Shown here in pieces: positions 1 through 8,704 of a stretch of DNA of 64,000 bases. The notes beneath the pieces were generated by a model that did no database searches, was not told where the DNA came from, and worked only from the letters and a program-made list of their open reading frames with translations. The position numbers and the translations under genes were made by a program. This stretch comes from CADCWK01 sp035944555 (GTDB taxonomy: Bacteria; Chloroflexota; Chloroflexia; Thermomicrobiales; UBA6265). Position 1 is the stretch's first letter. Every line of letters begins with the position of its first letter. The stretch spans positions 248,001 through 312,000 of the forward strand of contig DASZAY010000008.1 in the NCBI GenBank assembly GCA_035944555.1, written 5' to 3'.

Positions 1-127
1 CGGGATCCTGGAGCTGCAGAACAAGGTGATCAAGTACGAGACCATGGCCAGGAAGCAGGGGCCTGACGCCGCCGAACAGCAGCGCCAGATGGACCGCGCC
101 GAGGCCATGGCCGCGCAGCGTGGGTAG
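1..127 (+). CDS. nuoB: NADH-quinone oxidoreductase subunit B, C-terminal end (partial)
   Basis: Reading from base 2, the first 41 codons are open and end at TAG 125-127. The visible peptide begins GILELQNKVIKYETMARKQG and ends in a charged Gln/Arg/Ala-rich tail. The pattern 'GIL-LQ-K-I' fits the last helix of NuoB/Nqo6, the subunit carrying cluster N2 of complex I; the Cys ligands lie outside the window. The call rests mostly on position directly before nuoC and nuoD in the same orientation. The 48 bases to nuoC contain only its ribosome-binding site, so co-transcription is likely. Confidence 0.72.
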   Translation, partial: GILELQNKVIKYETMARKQGPDAAEQQRQMDRAEAMAAQRG

Positions 128-175
128 CGCTGCCCAGTTCCGTCCCGTTTCCCATGGCACCATGGAGTCCGTCCG

Positions 176-1141
176 ATGACCGACCGCGACCCCGGGGCGG
201 ACCGCAGCCCCAAGACTGATGAGAAGGCGGACCCGCAGGTGGACGCCGGATCGCGGGCGACCGACCTGCCCGGCGGCGAGCCGAGCGACCAGCCCTCATC
301 CGGGGGCCAGCAGACCGCGGCGCCGGAAGGCAGCGAGCCCCGTACGCCCCGCGCCAACCCCAAGTACATCGAGGACGCGACCCCGTCGCCGGCCACGGCC
401 GATCCCGTGGAGGCCGCGGCGGCTGTCACCGAACCGACTGACCCGGCCGGCGAGTTCCTCTCGACCGAGCCCGGGACCGCCGGAGAGATCGTTGACCCGG
501 ACACCGGCGAGACCCGGCCCGACGGGGGCGACCCGGACTCGGCGCTGACGAGCGCGGCGGACGACAGCTGGACTCGCGACGATTGGTACGACGATGACGT
601 GGAGCGTCACCCGGCGCTCCGTGTCCTGCGCCAGCGCCTGCCCGAGGCCATCCTCGCCGCCGTCCGCTTTCGCAATGAGACGACGCTGCACGTCGAGCCG
701 ACGATGCTGCGCGAGGTCTGCGAGGTGCTGCGACGCGACCCGCACACGTCGCTGGTCTTCCTCAGCGACCTCACCGCCGTCGACATGCTCCGACTGCGCG
801 AGGCGCCGCGCTTCGACGTCGTTGTCCAGCTCTACTCACTTCGCTACCGCACCCGCGTCCGGCTCAAGGCCGGCATCGACGACGGGCAACGCGTCCCGTC
901 GCTGGTCCCGCTGTGGAACGGCGCCAACTGGCTGGAGCGCGAGGCCTATGACATGTTCGGGATCCAGTTCGAGGGGCACCCGAACCTCAAGCGTATCCTG
1001 CTCGCCGAAGACTGGTCCGAGGGGCACCCGCTCCGCAAGGACTATCCGCTCCGGGGCTGGAGCGAATTCCCCGTCTACAACACCGAGCGGACCGTTCCCC
1101 GCATCCGCACCCGCTGGACCGGCCGGCCCGGCTCGGCCTAG
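176..1141 (+). CDS. nuoC: NADH-quinone oxidoreductase subunit C with long acidic N-terminal extension
   Basis: Peripheral-arm subunit of respiratory complex I, which forms the quinone module with NuoB and NuoD. The last ~180 of 321 residues are the recognisable 30-kDa-subunit domain, including LVPLWNGANWLEREAYDMFG and the terminal HPLRKDYPLRGW signature. The first ~135 residues are low complexity, rich in Asp, Glu, Pro, Gly and Thr, and look disordered. The ATG at 176 has GGAG at 164-167, 8 bases upstream, so the extension is probably translated. Usual bacterial NuoC is about 150-220 residues. The gene sits between nuoB and nuoD. Confidence 0.93.
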   Translation: MTDRDPGADRSPKTDEKADPQVDAGSRATDLPGGEPSDQPSSGGQQTAAPEGSEPRTPRANPKYIEDATPSPATADPVEAAAAVTEPTDPAGEFLSTEPGTAGEIVDPDTGETRPDGGDPDSALTSAADDSWTRDDWYDDDVERHPALRVLRQRLPEAILAAVRFRNETTLHVEPTMLREVCEVLRRDPHTSLVFLSDLTAVDMLRLREAPRFDVVVQLYSLRYRTRVRLKAGIDDGQRVPSLVPLWNGANWLEREAYDMFGIQFEGHPNLKRILLAEDWSEGHPLRKDYPLRGWSEFPVYNTERTVPRIRTRWTGRPGSA

Positions 1142-1215
1142 GCGTCCGTCACGTCACCCGGCCGCCGACCGCCGGCCCACCCCGCATCAGACGCCGCGCA
1201 CACAGGACAGGCACC

Positions 1216-2535
1216 ATGACGACCACCCACGACTCCACTCCATCCGCGCTGGCGCCTTCTGACGACCTCGGTGAAGGTTTCGTCGAGTCCGCGTGGGACT
1301 TCACCGAGGACCCCACCCGGACGGGGACTCTCGAGATCGCCGACGAAGAAGAGCGCGCAGACGGCTCCCGCCTGATGACGCTCAATATGGGGCCGCAGCA
1401 CCCGAGCACGCACGGCGTGCTCCGGATCGTGCTCCAGCTCGACGGCGAGATCATCACCGACTGCGATCCGGTCATCGGCTACCTGCACCGCGGGACCGAG
1501 AAGCTCGGTGAGAACCATCGCTACATGCAGGTCGTTCCCTGGACCGACCGGACCGACTACGTCTCCGCCCCGCAGAACAACCTCGGCTGCGTGCTCGCCT
1601 TCGAGAAGCTCTGCGGCGTCGAGGCGCCCGAGCGCGCCCAGTACTGGCGCGTGATCATGGCGGAGCTCAGCCGGATCGCGTCCCACCTGGTCTGGCTTGG
1701 CACCCACGCGCTGGACATCGGCGCCCTGTCGATGTCGCTGTACTGCTTCCGCGAGCGCGAGATCATCCTCGATATCTTCGAGGCGTTCTGTGGCGCCCGC
1801 CTGACGACCAACATGATGGAGATGGGTGGATTCAGCCGACCGATCCCCAACGGGCTCGTCCAGCAGATCCGCGACTTCGTGAAGATCTTCCCCGAGCGGC
1901 AGAAGGAGTACCAGACGCTGCTCGAGGCCAACCCGATCTGGATGGCACGGACCAAGGGCAACGGCATCATCACCCCTGAGGCAGCAATCTCGTATTCGCT
2001 GACCGGCGCCTGCCTCCGCGGGTCGGGCGTCAACTACGACATCCGCAAGGCCGAGCCGTACCTGGTCTACGACCAGCTGGACTTCGAGGTTCCCCTCGGA
2101 CAGGCCGGCGATACCTACGACCGGTACCTCGTCCGGATGGAGGAGATGCGGCAGGCTCTCAGCCTGGTTCGCCAGTGCCTCGACCGGGTCGAGCACGATG
2201 ACCGCCCGCTGATGGCCTACGAATCCGCGTACGTCATCCCCCCGCACAAGGGCACGATGACGACCGCTGAGGACATGCAGCGCCACTTCATCTGGGTGAT
2301 CAAGGGCTTCAGCCCACCCAAGGGCGAGGTCTACCAGGCAATCGAGCACAGCAAGGGCGAGCTGGGCTACTACGTCGTGTCGGACGGGACGTCGATGCCG
2401 TACCGGTTCCGGATCCGGTCGGCGGATTTCGTCAATCTCAGTTCGCTACCCCACATGGCGACCGGCGCGATGCTGGCCGACATCGTCGCGATGATCGGTA
2501 CCATCGACATCATCCTTGGATCGGTGGACCGCTGA
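1216..2535 (+). CDS. nuoD: NADH-quinone oxidoreductase subunit D (49 kDa subunit)
   Basis: Complex I 49-kDa subunit, related to the large subunit of NiFe hydrogenases, which lines the quinone site with NuoB. The 439-residue product carries the family signatures MGPQHPSTHGVLRIVLQLDG, GYLHRGTEKLGE near the N-terminus, YDIRKAEPY in the middle, and the closing DIVAMIGTIDIILGSVDR. The start ATG is preceded by AGGACAGG. Length and ends are normal apart from a ~50-residue leader before the first conserved block. It follows nuoC by 74 bases and is followed after 2 bases by a flavoprotein, not nuoE/F/G. Confidence 0.97.
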   Translation: MTTTHDSTPSALAPSDDLGEGFVESAWDFTEDPTRTGTLEIADEEERADGSRLMTLNMGPQHPSTHGVLRIVLQLDGEIITDCDPVIGYLHRGTEKLGENHRYMQVVPWTDRTDYVSAPQNNLGCVLAFEKLCGVEAPERAQYWRVIMAELSRIASHLVWLGTHALDIGALSMSLYCFREREIILDIFEAFCGARLTTNMMEMGGFSRPIPNGLVQQIRDFVKIFPERQKEYQTLLEANPIWMARTKGNGIITPEAAISYSLTGACLRGSGVNYDIRKAEPYLVYDQLDFEVPLGQAGDTYDRYLVRMEEMRQALSLVRQCLDRVEHDDRPLMAYESAYVIPPHKGTMTTAEDMQRHFIWVIKGFSPPKGEVYQAIEHSKGELGYYVVSDGTSMPYRFRIRSADFVNLSSLPHMATGAMLADIVAMIGTIDIILGSVDR

Positions 2536-2537
2536 TC

Positions 2538-3869
2538 TTGCCCGACCTGACGCCTCCCCTCCCCGACCGCATTGCCTGCGTCGTGCTCGGCGCGGGCCAT
2601 GCGGGTCTTGCCGTTTCGTACGAACTGACCCGGCGGTCCGTGCCGCACGTCGTGCTCGAGCGCGGCCGGATCGGTGAGACATGGCGGAGCAAGCGCTGGG
2701 ACGCGTTCACGATGATCATGCCTAACTGGGGCATGGACCTCCCGGGGTTCCCCTACGAGGGGAACCGTGACGCGTTCAGCACCCGCGACGAGGGCGTGGC
2801 CTGGTTCGAGGCCTACGCCCGCTCGTTCGGCGCGCCGGTCCGGACCGGCGTCACCGTCCAGGCCATCGAACCCGCGCCGGACGACGACGCGACCTGGCCG
2901 TTCCTTGTCCGCACCGACCAAGGCGATATCCGGGCAACGACGACGATCGTCGCGACCGGGATCTACCAGGTCCCGCGGAGCCCGTGGTTCGCCGCCCTGC
3001 TCCCGCCGGACATCGTGCAACTCGACCCGGACCACTACCGCAACCCGGAATCCCTGCCTGATGGCGCGACGCTGGTCGTGGGGTCCGGCGCGTCGGGGAC
3101 ACAGATCGCCGAGGACCTGCTTCTCGCCGGTCGCCGGGTCTACCTGGCGGTCGGCCGGGCCGGACGGCAACCCCGCCGGTATCGCGGCATCGACTCCTCG
3201 CGATGGAACCGGTACCCCGGCGTGTCGGGGGTGAACGCCGGAGACAGCGACTCCGGCGGCGGAGGCGCGGCCCGTTCCGGTCGGGGTGACGGCGACACCG
3301 ACACCAACCTCCACCGGTTTGCCCGCGACGGAATGACGCTGGTCGGTCATGTCACCGGCCAGGGCGCCACCCCGGGGACGCTCAGTGTTGCCCCGGATCT
3401 TCACGAGACGCTGCGCTGGATCGACGCCTTCGATTACGCGTGGCGTGAGCGGGTCGACGCGCTGGTCGAATCGAAGCGGGCCGAGATTGAAGCCGAGACT
3501 GGCAAGACGATCACCCCGCCGCACGGCCGGCCGGACGACGCACTGCGCGACGGATACAACCTTCCCGAACGGACCGAGCTGGACCTCGAGGCCGAGGGCA
3601 TCACCTCGATCGTCTGGGCGATCGGATATGACACCGACTACTCCGTCGTCCGCTTTCCGGTCATCGGCGCCGACGGGCACCCCGTTCACGACGGCGGTAT
3701 CACGCCGGTCCCGGGCCTCTACTTCGTCGGGATGACCTTCCGCGGAAACCGGCCGAAGTCATCCTTCATCGGCATCGTTGGCCCAGAGGCCGCCGCCGTC
3801 GCTGACGACGTCTGCCACCGCGTCCGGGAAGTCGGCGCCGTGCCACGGATCGACTGCGCCGCCGACTGA
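2538..3869 (+). CDS. FAD-dependent oxidoreductase of the flavin monooxygenase-like (CzcO/TrkA-like) group
   Basis: The 443-residue protein has two dinucleotide-binding folds. The first is at residues 18-23 (GAGHAG, for FAD) and the second at 182-187 (GSGASG, for NAD(P)H). The block GETWRSKRWDAF resembles the region after the first fold in Baeyer-Villiger/flavin-monooxygenase-like 'flavoprotein involved in K+ transport' families. The start is TTG, 2 bases after the nuoD stop, which implies translational coupling or read-through from the nuo operon. The substrate is unknown. A role in quinone or NAD(P)H redox balance is suggested only by position. A Gly/Asp-rich insert lies near residues 231-253. 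Confidence 0.8.
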   Translation: MPDLTPPLPDRIACVVLGAGHAGLAVSYELTRRSVPHVVLERGRIGETWRSKRWDAFTMIMPNWGMDLPGFPYEGNRDAFSTRDEGVAWFEAYARSFGAPVRTGVTVQAIEPAPDDDATWPFLVRTDQGDIRATTTIVATGIYQVPRSPWFAALLPPDIVQLDPDHYRNPESLPDGATLVVGSGASGTQIAEDLLLAGRRVYLAVGRAGRQPRRYRGIDSSRWNRYPGVSGVNAGDSDSGGGGAARSGRGDGDTDTNLHRFARDGMTLVGHVTGQGATPGTLSVAPDLHETLRWIDAFDYAWRERVDALVESKRAEIEAETGKTITPPHGRPDDALRDGYNLPERTELDLEAEGITSIVWAIGYDTDYSVVRFPVIGADGHPVHDGGITPVPGLYFVGMTFRGNRPKSSFIGIVGPEAAAVADDVCHRVREVGAVPRIDCAAD

Positions 3870-3882
3870 CCCTGTCGCGTCC

Positions 3883-4638
3883 CTACCGCCGCTCCTCCGC
3901 GGCATCATTGCCCATTCCCATGAACGAGCCGATCAGCATCCCGACAGCCCCACCGACCAGCGTCCAGGCGAGCACGATAGCGACGGCCCCGGCGGCGCTG
4001 TCCAGCAGGGGCATCATCAGAAGGCCCAGTCCGAACCCCAACGGGAGCCCGATGACCATCCCGCGGGCCGTACCGCGATTGGCTCCGTTCGCATGGGACC
4101 GGTCATGGTCACTGGAATCGATCCACTCCTCCACGCGGGAGCCGTAGAAGCCGCCGAGCACAAAGCCGTAGACGAGGTGAGCGACCAGCGAGCCAAGGAC
4201 CGGTAGCGGTCCAGCTTCCGCATCGACTCCGAGCAGCCCGATCCCGAGCATCGGGAAAACGATAAGGACCGAGACGACGAACGGCACGAGCGAGAACAGC
4301 ATGCCCTTGCGCCAGCCTGATCCACCGAGACGGGGCTCGACAAAGGCGGCGTAGACCAGCGCCAGGATCAGACCGACCGCGAGATTCAGCGCGACGGCGA
4401 GGAACAGGGCGTCCGTGGTGCGGTTGGCCGTCGGATTGTCGGCCAGGCCGTACAGCCAGCGCTGGAGAAACCAGCCCTCTTCGCGACCGACGGTGGAGGC
4501 GAACAGGTAGGCACCGCTGACGATGACGGACAGGCAGAACGTCGCGATGAACCCACTGACGAGCGCGGACAGCGCCCAACCCTCGCGGGTCTGAGCCGCT
4601 TCGGACGGGACGTGCGTCGTGTCGATGGCCGGCTGCAT
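3883..4638 (-). CDS. Multi-pass membrane protein of unknown function
   Basis: The product of 251 residues starts at the ATG at 4638, which has AAGGAG six bases upstream; an earlier in-frame start at 4746 lacks such a site and would add a Cys/Pro-rich stretch. About six hydrophobic segments are visible, roughly at residues 20-45, 75-100, 110-130, 145-165, 190-210 and 215-240. Two Gly-rich helices at the end (GLPLGFGLGLLMMPLL and VGGAVGMLIGSFMGMG) look like packed membrane helices. I do not recognise the family. It ends 13 bases from the convergent flavoprotein. The 234 bases upstream, to the GH3 gene, hold no gene. Confidence 0.72.
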   Translation of the reverse strand: MQPAIDTTHVPSEAAQTREGWALSALVSGFIATFCLSVIVSGAYLFASTVGREEGWFLQRWLYGLADNPTANRTTDALFLAVALNLAVGLILALVYAAFVEPRLGGSGWRKGMLFSLVPFVVSVLIVFPMLGIGLLGVDAEAGPLPVLGSLVAHLVYGFVLGGFYGSRVEEWIDSSDHDRSHANGANRGTARGMVIGLPLGFGLGLLMMPLLDSAAGAVAIVLAWTLVGGAVGMLIGSFMGMGNDAAEERR

Positions 4639-4872
4639 GGGCCGCTCCTTGCTGACGGCCACCACCAGGAGATGGCAGCCCGGATCAGACAGCGCGGCTC
4701 CGGGAGGAGGACAGCCGGGGCATCGTCGCACCAGCACGGCAGCCACGTTTCAGCAGCTTACGCCAAAAATCGCAAACAGTCACCCCGATCCGGTTGCCGA
4801 CATGGACCTGAACGAACGATTGCGCTGCTTTTACCGACTACCGGATATCCGTTGTTCCCGCCGCGATGGGCC

Positions 4873-6009
4873 TTACCCAGCGACCGGGCCGAGGAGCCGG
4901 TCGATCCGGGCCAGAGACTCGTCGATCCGCACCTCGTCCAGCGTTCCGTCAATGATCCGGTCGACGAGGTGATCGGCGATAGCTTCGACCGGCGCGCGCT
5001 GGACGACGATGAGGATCAGGTCAACCCCGGCGTCGACGGCCCGGTCGATGATCTCGAAGGGGTCCCAGGCGTCGAGGGCGCCCATCCCGAGATCGTCGGT
5101 GATGATCACGCCGTCATACCCCAGGTCGTCGCGGAGCGCGTCGTAGGCGACCGGGTTGATCGTCGCCGGCAGGTCGCCCCAGTCAGGCCAGTTGGGGTAC
5201 ATCAGGTGCCCGAGCATGACCATCGGCACGTCGGCCGCGATCGCCCGCTGGAAGGGGATGGCCTCCCCCTCCAGCCACTGATCCCGGGTGAGCTCGACCG
5301 TCGGGAGCGCCTCGTGGGAATCGACCGACGTCGCGCCGTGCCCGGGGAAGTGCTTGGCGGCCCCGATCACTCCCGCCGCCGACATCGCGGTCACCGTCGC
5401 CTCGACCCGGTCGGCGACCGCCTCCGGGTCGGCGCCGAAGCTGCGCCCCGCCATGAAGCTGTCGGGGGCGAAGGCAACGTCGGCGACCGGCGCGCAGTTC
5501 ACGTCGAACCCGTAGTCGAGCACGATCGCGCTGCGGTCGGCCGCGACCTCGGCGACCTCGGCGATCGGGAGGTTCGCCATCGCCGGCTGGTCGGGCAGGT
5601 CATCGGTCTTGATCCGGCGGACGACACCGCCCTCCTGGTCGACGTAGAGCAGTGGCGGACGCTCCGGAACGGCCTCGCGGATCGCGTCGGTGAACGGCCG
5701 GATACCGTCCGGCGTCTCGATGTTGTCCCCAACGAGGATCACCCCACCGGGCCGCAGCGCGTTCAGGCGGTCAGCCTCTTCCGCTGACAGCGACGTACCT
5801 GTCACCGGTGAGACGATCATCCGCGCGACCTTGTCCCGCAGCATGGCCCGGCGTTCCATCATTGCTCCATCTGGTGTGGCGGGAGGCGTCCCCGGTGTTG
5901 CCTCCTGGGCAGCGGCGCGGGACCGGGTTCCAGCAGCCAACGCGCCGGCCGCCGCGGCCCCCAAAACGAGCTCGCGTCGGCCCAGTGTTCGATCCGTTCG
6001 ATCGGTCAT
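4873..6009 (-). CDS. Glycoside hydrolase family 3 protein, beta-N-acetylhexosaminidase type, exported
   Basis: GH3 catalytic domain of the NagZ type; 378 residues. The signature KHFPGHG followed by DSH (in ...VDSHEALP) is the NagZ loop that supplies the Asp-His acid/base pair, and the block VIITDDLGMGAL contains the expected nucleophile Asp. The N-terminus has RRELVLGAAAAGALAAG, a Tat-like or Sec signal, followed by a Thr/Pro/Ala linker, so the enzyme is probably exported rather than cytoplasmic like enterobacterial NagZ. Its ATG overlaps the stop of the upstream MFS gene by 4 bases. Likely substrates are N-acetylglucosamine-containing wall or environmental glycans; this is inference. Confidence 0.9.
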   Translation of the reverse strand: MTDRTDRTLGRRELVLGAAAAGALAAGTRSRAAAQEATPGTPPATPDGAMMERRAMLRDKVARMIVSPVTGTSLSAEEADRLNALRPGGVILVGDNIETPDGIRPFTDAIREAVPERPPLLYVDQEGGVVRRIKTDDLPDQPAMANLPIAEVAEVAADRSAIVLDYGFDVNCAPVADVAFAPDSFMAGRSFGADPEAVADRVEATVTAMSAAGVIGAAKHFPGHGATSVDSHEALPTVELTRDQWLEGEAIPFQRAIAADVPMVMLGHLMYPNWPDWGDLPATINPVAYDALRDDLGYDGVIITDDLGMGALDAWDPFEIIDRAVDAGVDLILIVVQRAPVEAIADHLVDRIIDGTLDEVRIDESLARIDRLLGPVAG

Positions 6010-7580
6010 GACGGGCTCCTACCAGACGACGGCTGATCACCATGAGAGTCGGAGTCCGCACTGGCGGTGCCCCCGGAGTGGCTTGCCGTGGCAGGCGTAC
6101 CGTCCTCCGGTTCGGTCGTGAGGCCGGCGAGATCGACGCCCAACTCGTCTGCCAGGTGGCCATCCAGGTCGACGGTCGTCGAGGTGGTCCGCTTGTGGTC
6201 GACATTGCCGGGGTCGCCGATCAGCTGCCGGGCTTCCTCGCGAGCGATCTCGTCGGTCCGCTCGGACGCATCCTGCTCTGCCTCCCCAGCCATCCGCGCG
6301 ACGACCGCGTTGCGCTGCTTCTGCGTCAGCGCGTTCAGGATCTGGCCAGACCGGACCCGCGGGTGCCGGCTCCAGTAGAGATAGAACCCTACGGACGCGG
6401 CTACCGCCGAGATGATCAGGGCGGCGAAGGTCCAGTCGTACCCGAACTGAACGATCACCCATCCGCCCACGATGCTCGATCCGGCCCAGCACAGGTTCCA
6501 TGACGCCGTCCGGAAGCCGATCGCGGATGCCTGCAGCCGTTGCGGCAGGATATCGGCGACGAACGTGGAATCCAGCGGCCCGCCCATGTTCAACGACACC
6601 GCCCGAGCGAAGTGGGCAAAGATCACCACACCCGTCGTCGGGAACAGCAGCAACAGCAGATAGACCGGCGCGAGCATGAACCGGATGCTGAAGTTCACCC
6701 GCAGGTTGCCGTAGCGCTGGACGAGCACGGGGCCGAGCAGGCTGAACCCCGCTCCGAGCAGATTCCCCATGGCGTAGATGATCCCGACCGACCCAGGGGA
6801 AACCCCATTGAGGGTCAGGAAGACGGGATAGAACGGAATCACGGTTCCCAGGCCGAGCGCGAGGACACCACCCAGCACGACATAGACGGAGACGTCCTTG
6901 CGGGTCTGGCGCCGCTCGGCGACCGGGACGTCCGGGGCGGCGGCCCGGTTCTTCCCTTGCCCCCGCCCCTGCCGCGCCTCGCGCATCCGCAGTAACGGGA
7001 TCAGGGCGAATACCCCGACGACCGAGCCGGTCAGCAGCGCGACGCGGTAGCCGGTCACGCTGGCGCTCTCACCACCCGTCACGGCTGCCGTGAGTTCCGG
7101 CACATACCCACCCAGCAACGAACCCACCGTCGCGGCGACGGCATTCAGCGCGAAGGCGATCGACGCCGTCTGCGCCCGCGCCCCGGGGCGGCTCCATTCG
7201 ATGATGAACGGCATCGTCACGGTCGTGAGGTAGGCGAGGGCCAGCCCGTACAGTGCCGCGAGGACGAGCAGGAGGATCTCCTGTTCGGCGAGCGCCAGCG
7301 CGACCTGGAGGACCAGCACCCCGGCGCCTCCGAAGAGCAGCGCCTGCCAGGTGGTGATCCGGCGGAGGGCGAAGCCGATCGAGATCGCCCCGGCCGCGAT
7401 CGCGATGGTGTTGACCGCGGAGAAGATCCCGATGAAGTCCTCGCGCAGCCCGAGCTGGACGAGGTAGAGGTTCATGACCAGGCCGAACACGCCGAACCCA
7501 GTCGTGACCAGCAGACTGAACAGGAAGAACAGGCGTATGTCGCGGTTGAACGAGCGGATGCGCCGGATATAGCTACGCAT
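6006..7580 (-). CDS. Major facilitator superfamily transporter
   Basis: Twelve predicted membrane helices over roughly 420 residues, followed by a hydrophilic tail of about 100 residues rich in Thr, Ser, Asp and Glu. The MFS architecture is clear: the first helix FFLFSLLVTTGFGVFGLVMN, a paired 6+6 layout and a charged central loop near MREARQGRGQGKNR. The start ATG at 7580 (MRSYIRRI) is chosen because the 51 codons upstream to 7733 look non-coding. The substrate is not identifiable. The 4-base overlap with the downstream GH3 hydrolase suggests linked glycan processing and uptake, in the way AmpG and NagZ work together, but sequence similarity to AmpG was not established. Confidence 0.85.
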   Translation of the reverse strand: MRSYIRRIRSFNRDIRLFFLFSLLVTTGFGVFGLVMNLYLVQLGLREDFIGIFSAVNTIAIAAGAISIGFALRRITTWQALLFGGAGVLVLQVALALAEQEILLLVLAALYGLALAYLTTVTMPFIIEWSRPGARAQTASIAFALNAVAATVGSLLGGYVPELTAAVTGGESASVTGYRVALLTGSVVGVFALIPLLRMREARQGRGQGKNRAAAPDVPVAERRQTRKDVSVYVVLGGVLALGLGTVIPFYPVFLTLNGVSPGSVGIIYAMGNLLGAGFSLLGPVLVQRYGNLRVNFSIRFMLAPVYLLLLLFPTTGVVIFAHFARAVSLNMGGPLDSTFVADILPQRLQASAIGFRTASWNLCWAGSSIVGGWVIVQFGYDWTFAALIISAVAASVGFYLYWSRHPRVRSGQILNALTQKQRNAVVARMAGEAEQDASERTDEIAREEARQLIGDPGNVDHKRTTSTTVDLDGHLADELGVDLAGLTTEPEDGTPATASHSGGTASADSDSHGDQPSSGRSPS

Positions 7581-7881
7581 CGAGGTCCCGTAGCCGTGGG
7601 AGCGCCCACGGCGATGGTCCGTGACGCGAGGGAGATACCTGCTGGCAAGCTGGCCGGCATCATCCTCGTGGGGACCGGCGGCGAGAGGCGCGGCCGGTCC
7701 GACGGACAGATTGCAGAACGGGAAGCGTCGCAAGCGCCGCCGGGATCGTCAAGGGACGGATGATCCCCGGCACCGTTCCCGGACGGGTAGTGTCCGGTCG
7801 GGGACAATGGCGCCGACGATGGGGAGACACGCCATCACGCCGCGGGGCCGGGACGCCCAGGGCCAACACGACGGGGAGCTG
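7581..7881. promoter_or_regulatory. Divergent intergenic region with an inverted repeat
   Basis: This 301-base region separates the divergent MFS and SDR genes, so it should carry promoters for both. I see no convincing paired -35/-10 boxes. An inverted repeat TGTCC-N6-GGACA lies at 7791-7806 and could bind a dimeric regulator or be chance. No gene is visible. Confidence 0.35.
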
Positions 7882-8682
7882 ATGATGGGATCACTGGAAG
7901 GTCGGGTCGCGCTGGTCACCGGAGGCGGGGTGGGCATTGGCCTCGGGATCGCCCGGGCGCTGGCCGCCGAGGGGGCGCGGGTCGCCGTCCACTACGCCAG
8001 TAGCGCCGCCGGCGCGGAGCAGTTCGTCGCGGAGCCGCGAGCGGGCGGCGGCGCGGCGTTCGCGGTCCAGGGCGATCTCCGCCACGTCGCCGACTGCGAC
8101 CGCGTCGTGGCGGCGGTTGCAGATCATTTCGGTGGCCTGGACCTGCTGGTCAACAACGCCGGGATCACTCGTACGGGTAGCCTGGAGGACTTCAGCGAGC
8201 AGGACTTCGACGACGTCTTCGACCTCAACATCCGGTCGTACTTCTTCTGCGCCCGGGCCGCCCTGCCCCACCTGCGTCGCCGCCCCGGCACGATCCTGAA
8301 CATCACCTCGGTCCATGGGACGGGCGGATACGCGGGACATACCGCCTACGCCGCGACCAAGGGCGCGATCATCGCCTTCACCCGGACGCTCGCGATAGAC
8401 CTCGCGCCAGATGGCATCCGGGTCAACGCGCTGGCCCCTGGCTTCATCGAGGTCCCACGCTACTTCGACGATCCGTCCTACTCCACCGACTACGGCAATC
8501 GCCTCGTCCCGCTCGGGCGGGTGGGGACCCCGGAAGACGTTGGCCCGGTGGCCGCGTTCCTGCTGTCCGACGCAGCGGGATTCATCACCGGGACGACGCT
8601 CCACGTCGACGGCGGGACCAACGCCAAGATGGCCCTTGCCCCCAGCGATGACGGTCCGACGATGACCTCCGGACGAACCTGA
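7882..8682 (+). CDS. Short-chain dehydrogenase/reductase (FabG-like)
   Basis: A classical SDR of 266 residues. It has the TGGGVGIGLG cofactor loop near residue 13, NNAG in the middle, a catalytic Ser in ITSVHG, the YAATK catalytic Tyr/Lys pair, and the closing GTTLHVDGG block. The start ATG (MMGSLEGRVALVTGG) has GGGGAG just upstream; the open frame extends to 7621 but the upstream part lacks family similarity. It is followed after 22 bases by an SMP-30/gluconolactonase gene. This suggests oxidation of an aldose to its lactone followed by lactone hydrolysis, although many FabG-like enzymes cannot be assigned a substrate from sequence. Confidence 0.88.
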   Translation: MMGSLEGRVALVTGGGVGIGLGIARALAAEGARVAVHYASSAAGAEQFVAEPRAGGGAAFAVQGDLRHVADCDRVVAAVADHFGGLDLLVNNAGITRTGSLEDFSEQDFDDVFDLNIRSYFFCARAALPHLRRRPGTILNITSVHGTGGYAGHTAYAATKGAIIAFTRTLAIDLAPDGIRVNALAPGFIEVPRYFDDPSYSTDYGNRLVPLGRVGTPEDVGPVAAFLLSDAAGFITGTTLHVDGGTNAKMALAPSDDGPTMTSGRT

Positions 8683-8704
8683 CGACCCACGGAGACCCGC
8701 GCCT

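Noticed and set aside
1138..2349. Long minus-strand open frame (403 codons) opposite nuoD
   Set aside because: It lies wholly antisense to a certain gene; long open antisense frames are expected in high-GC DNA, and no family resemblance is seen.
7791..7806. TGTCC-N6-GGACA as part of the same family as the kdp spacer hairpins
   Set aside because: The arms are shorter and differ (GTCC versus GTCCCG), and such short repeats are expected by chance in GC-rich DNA.
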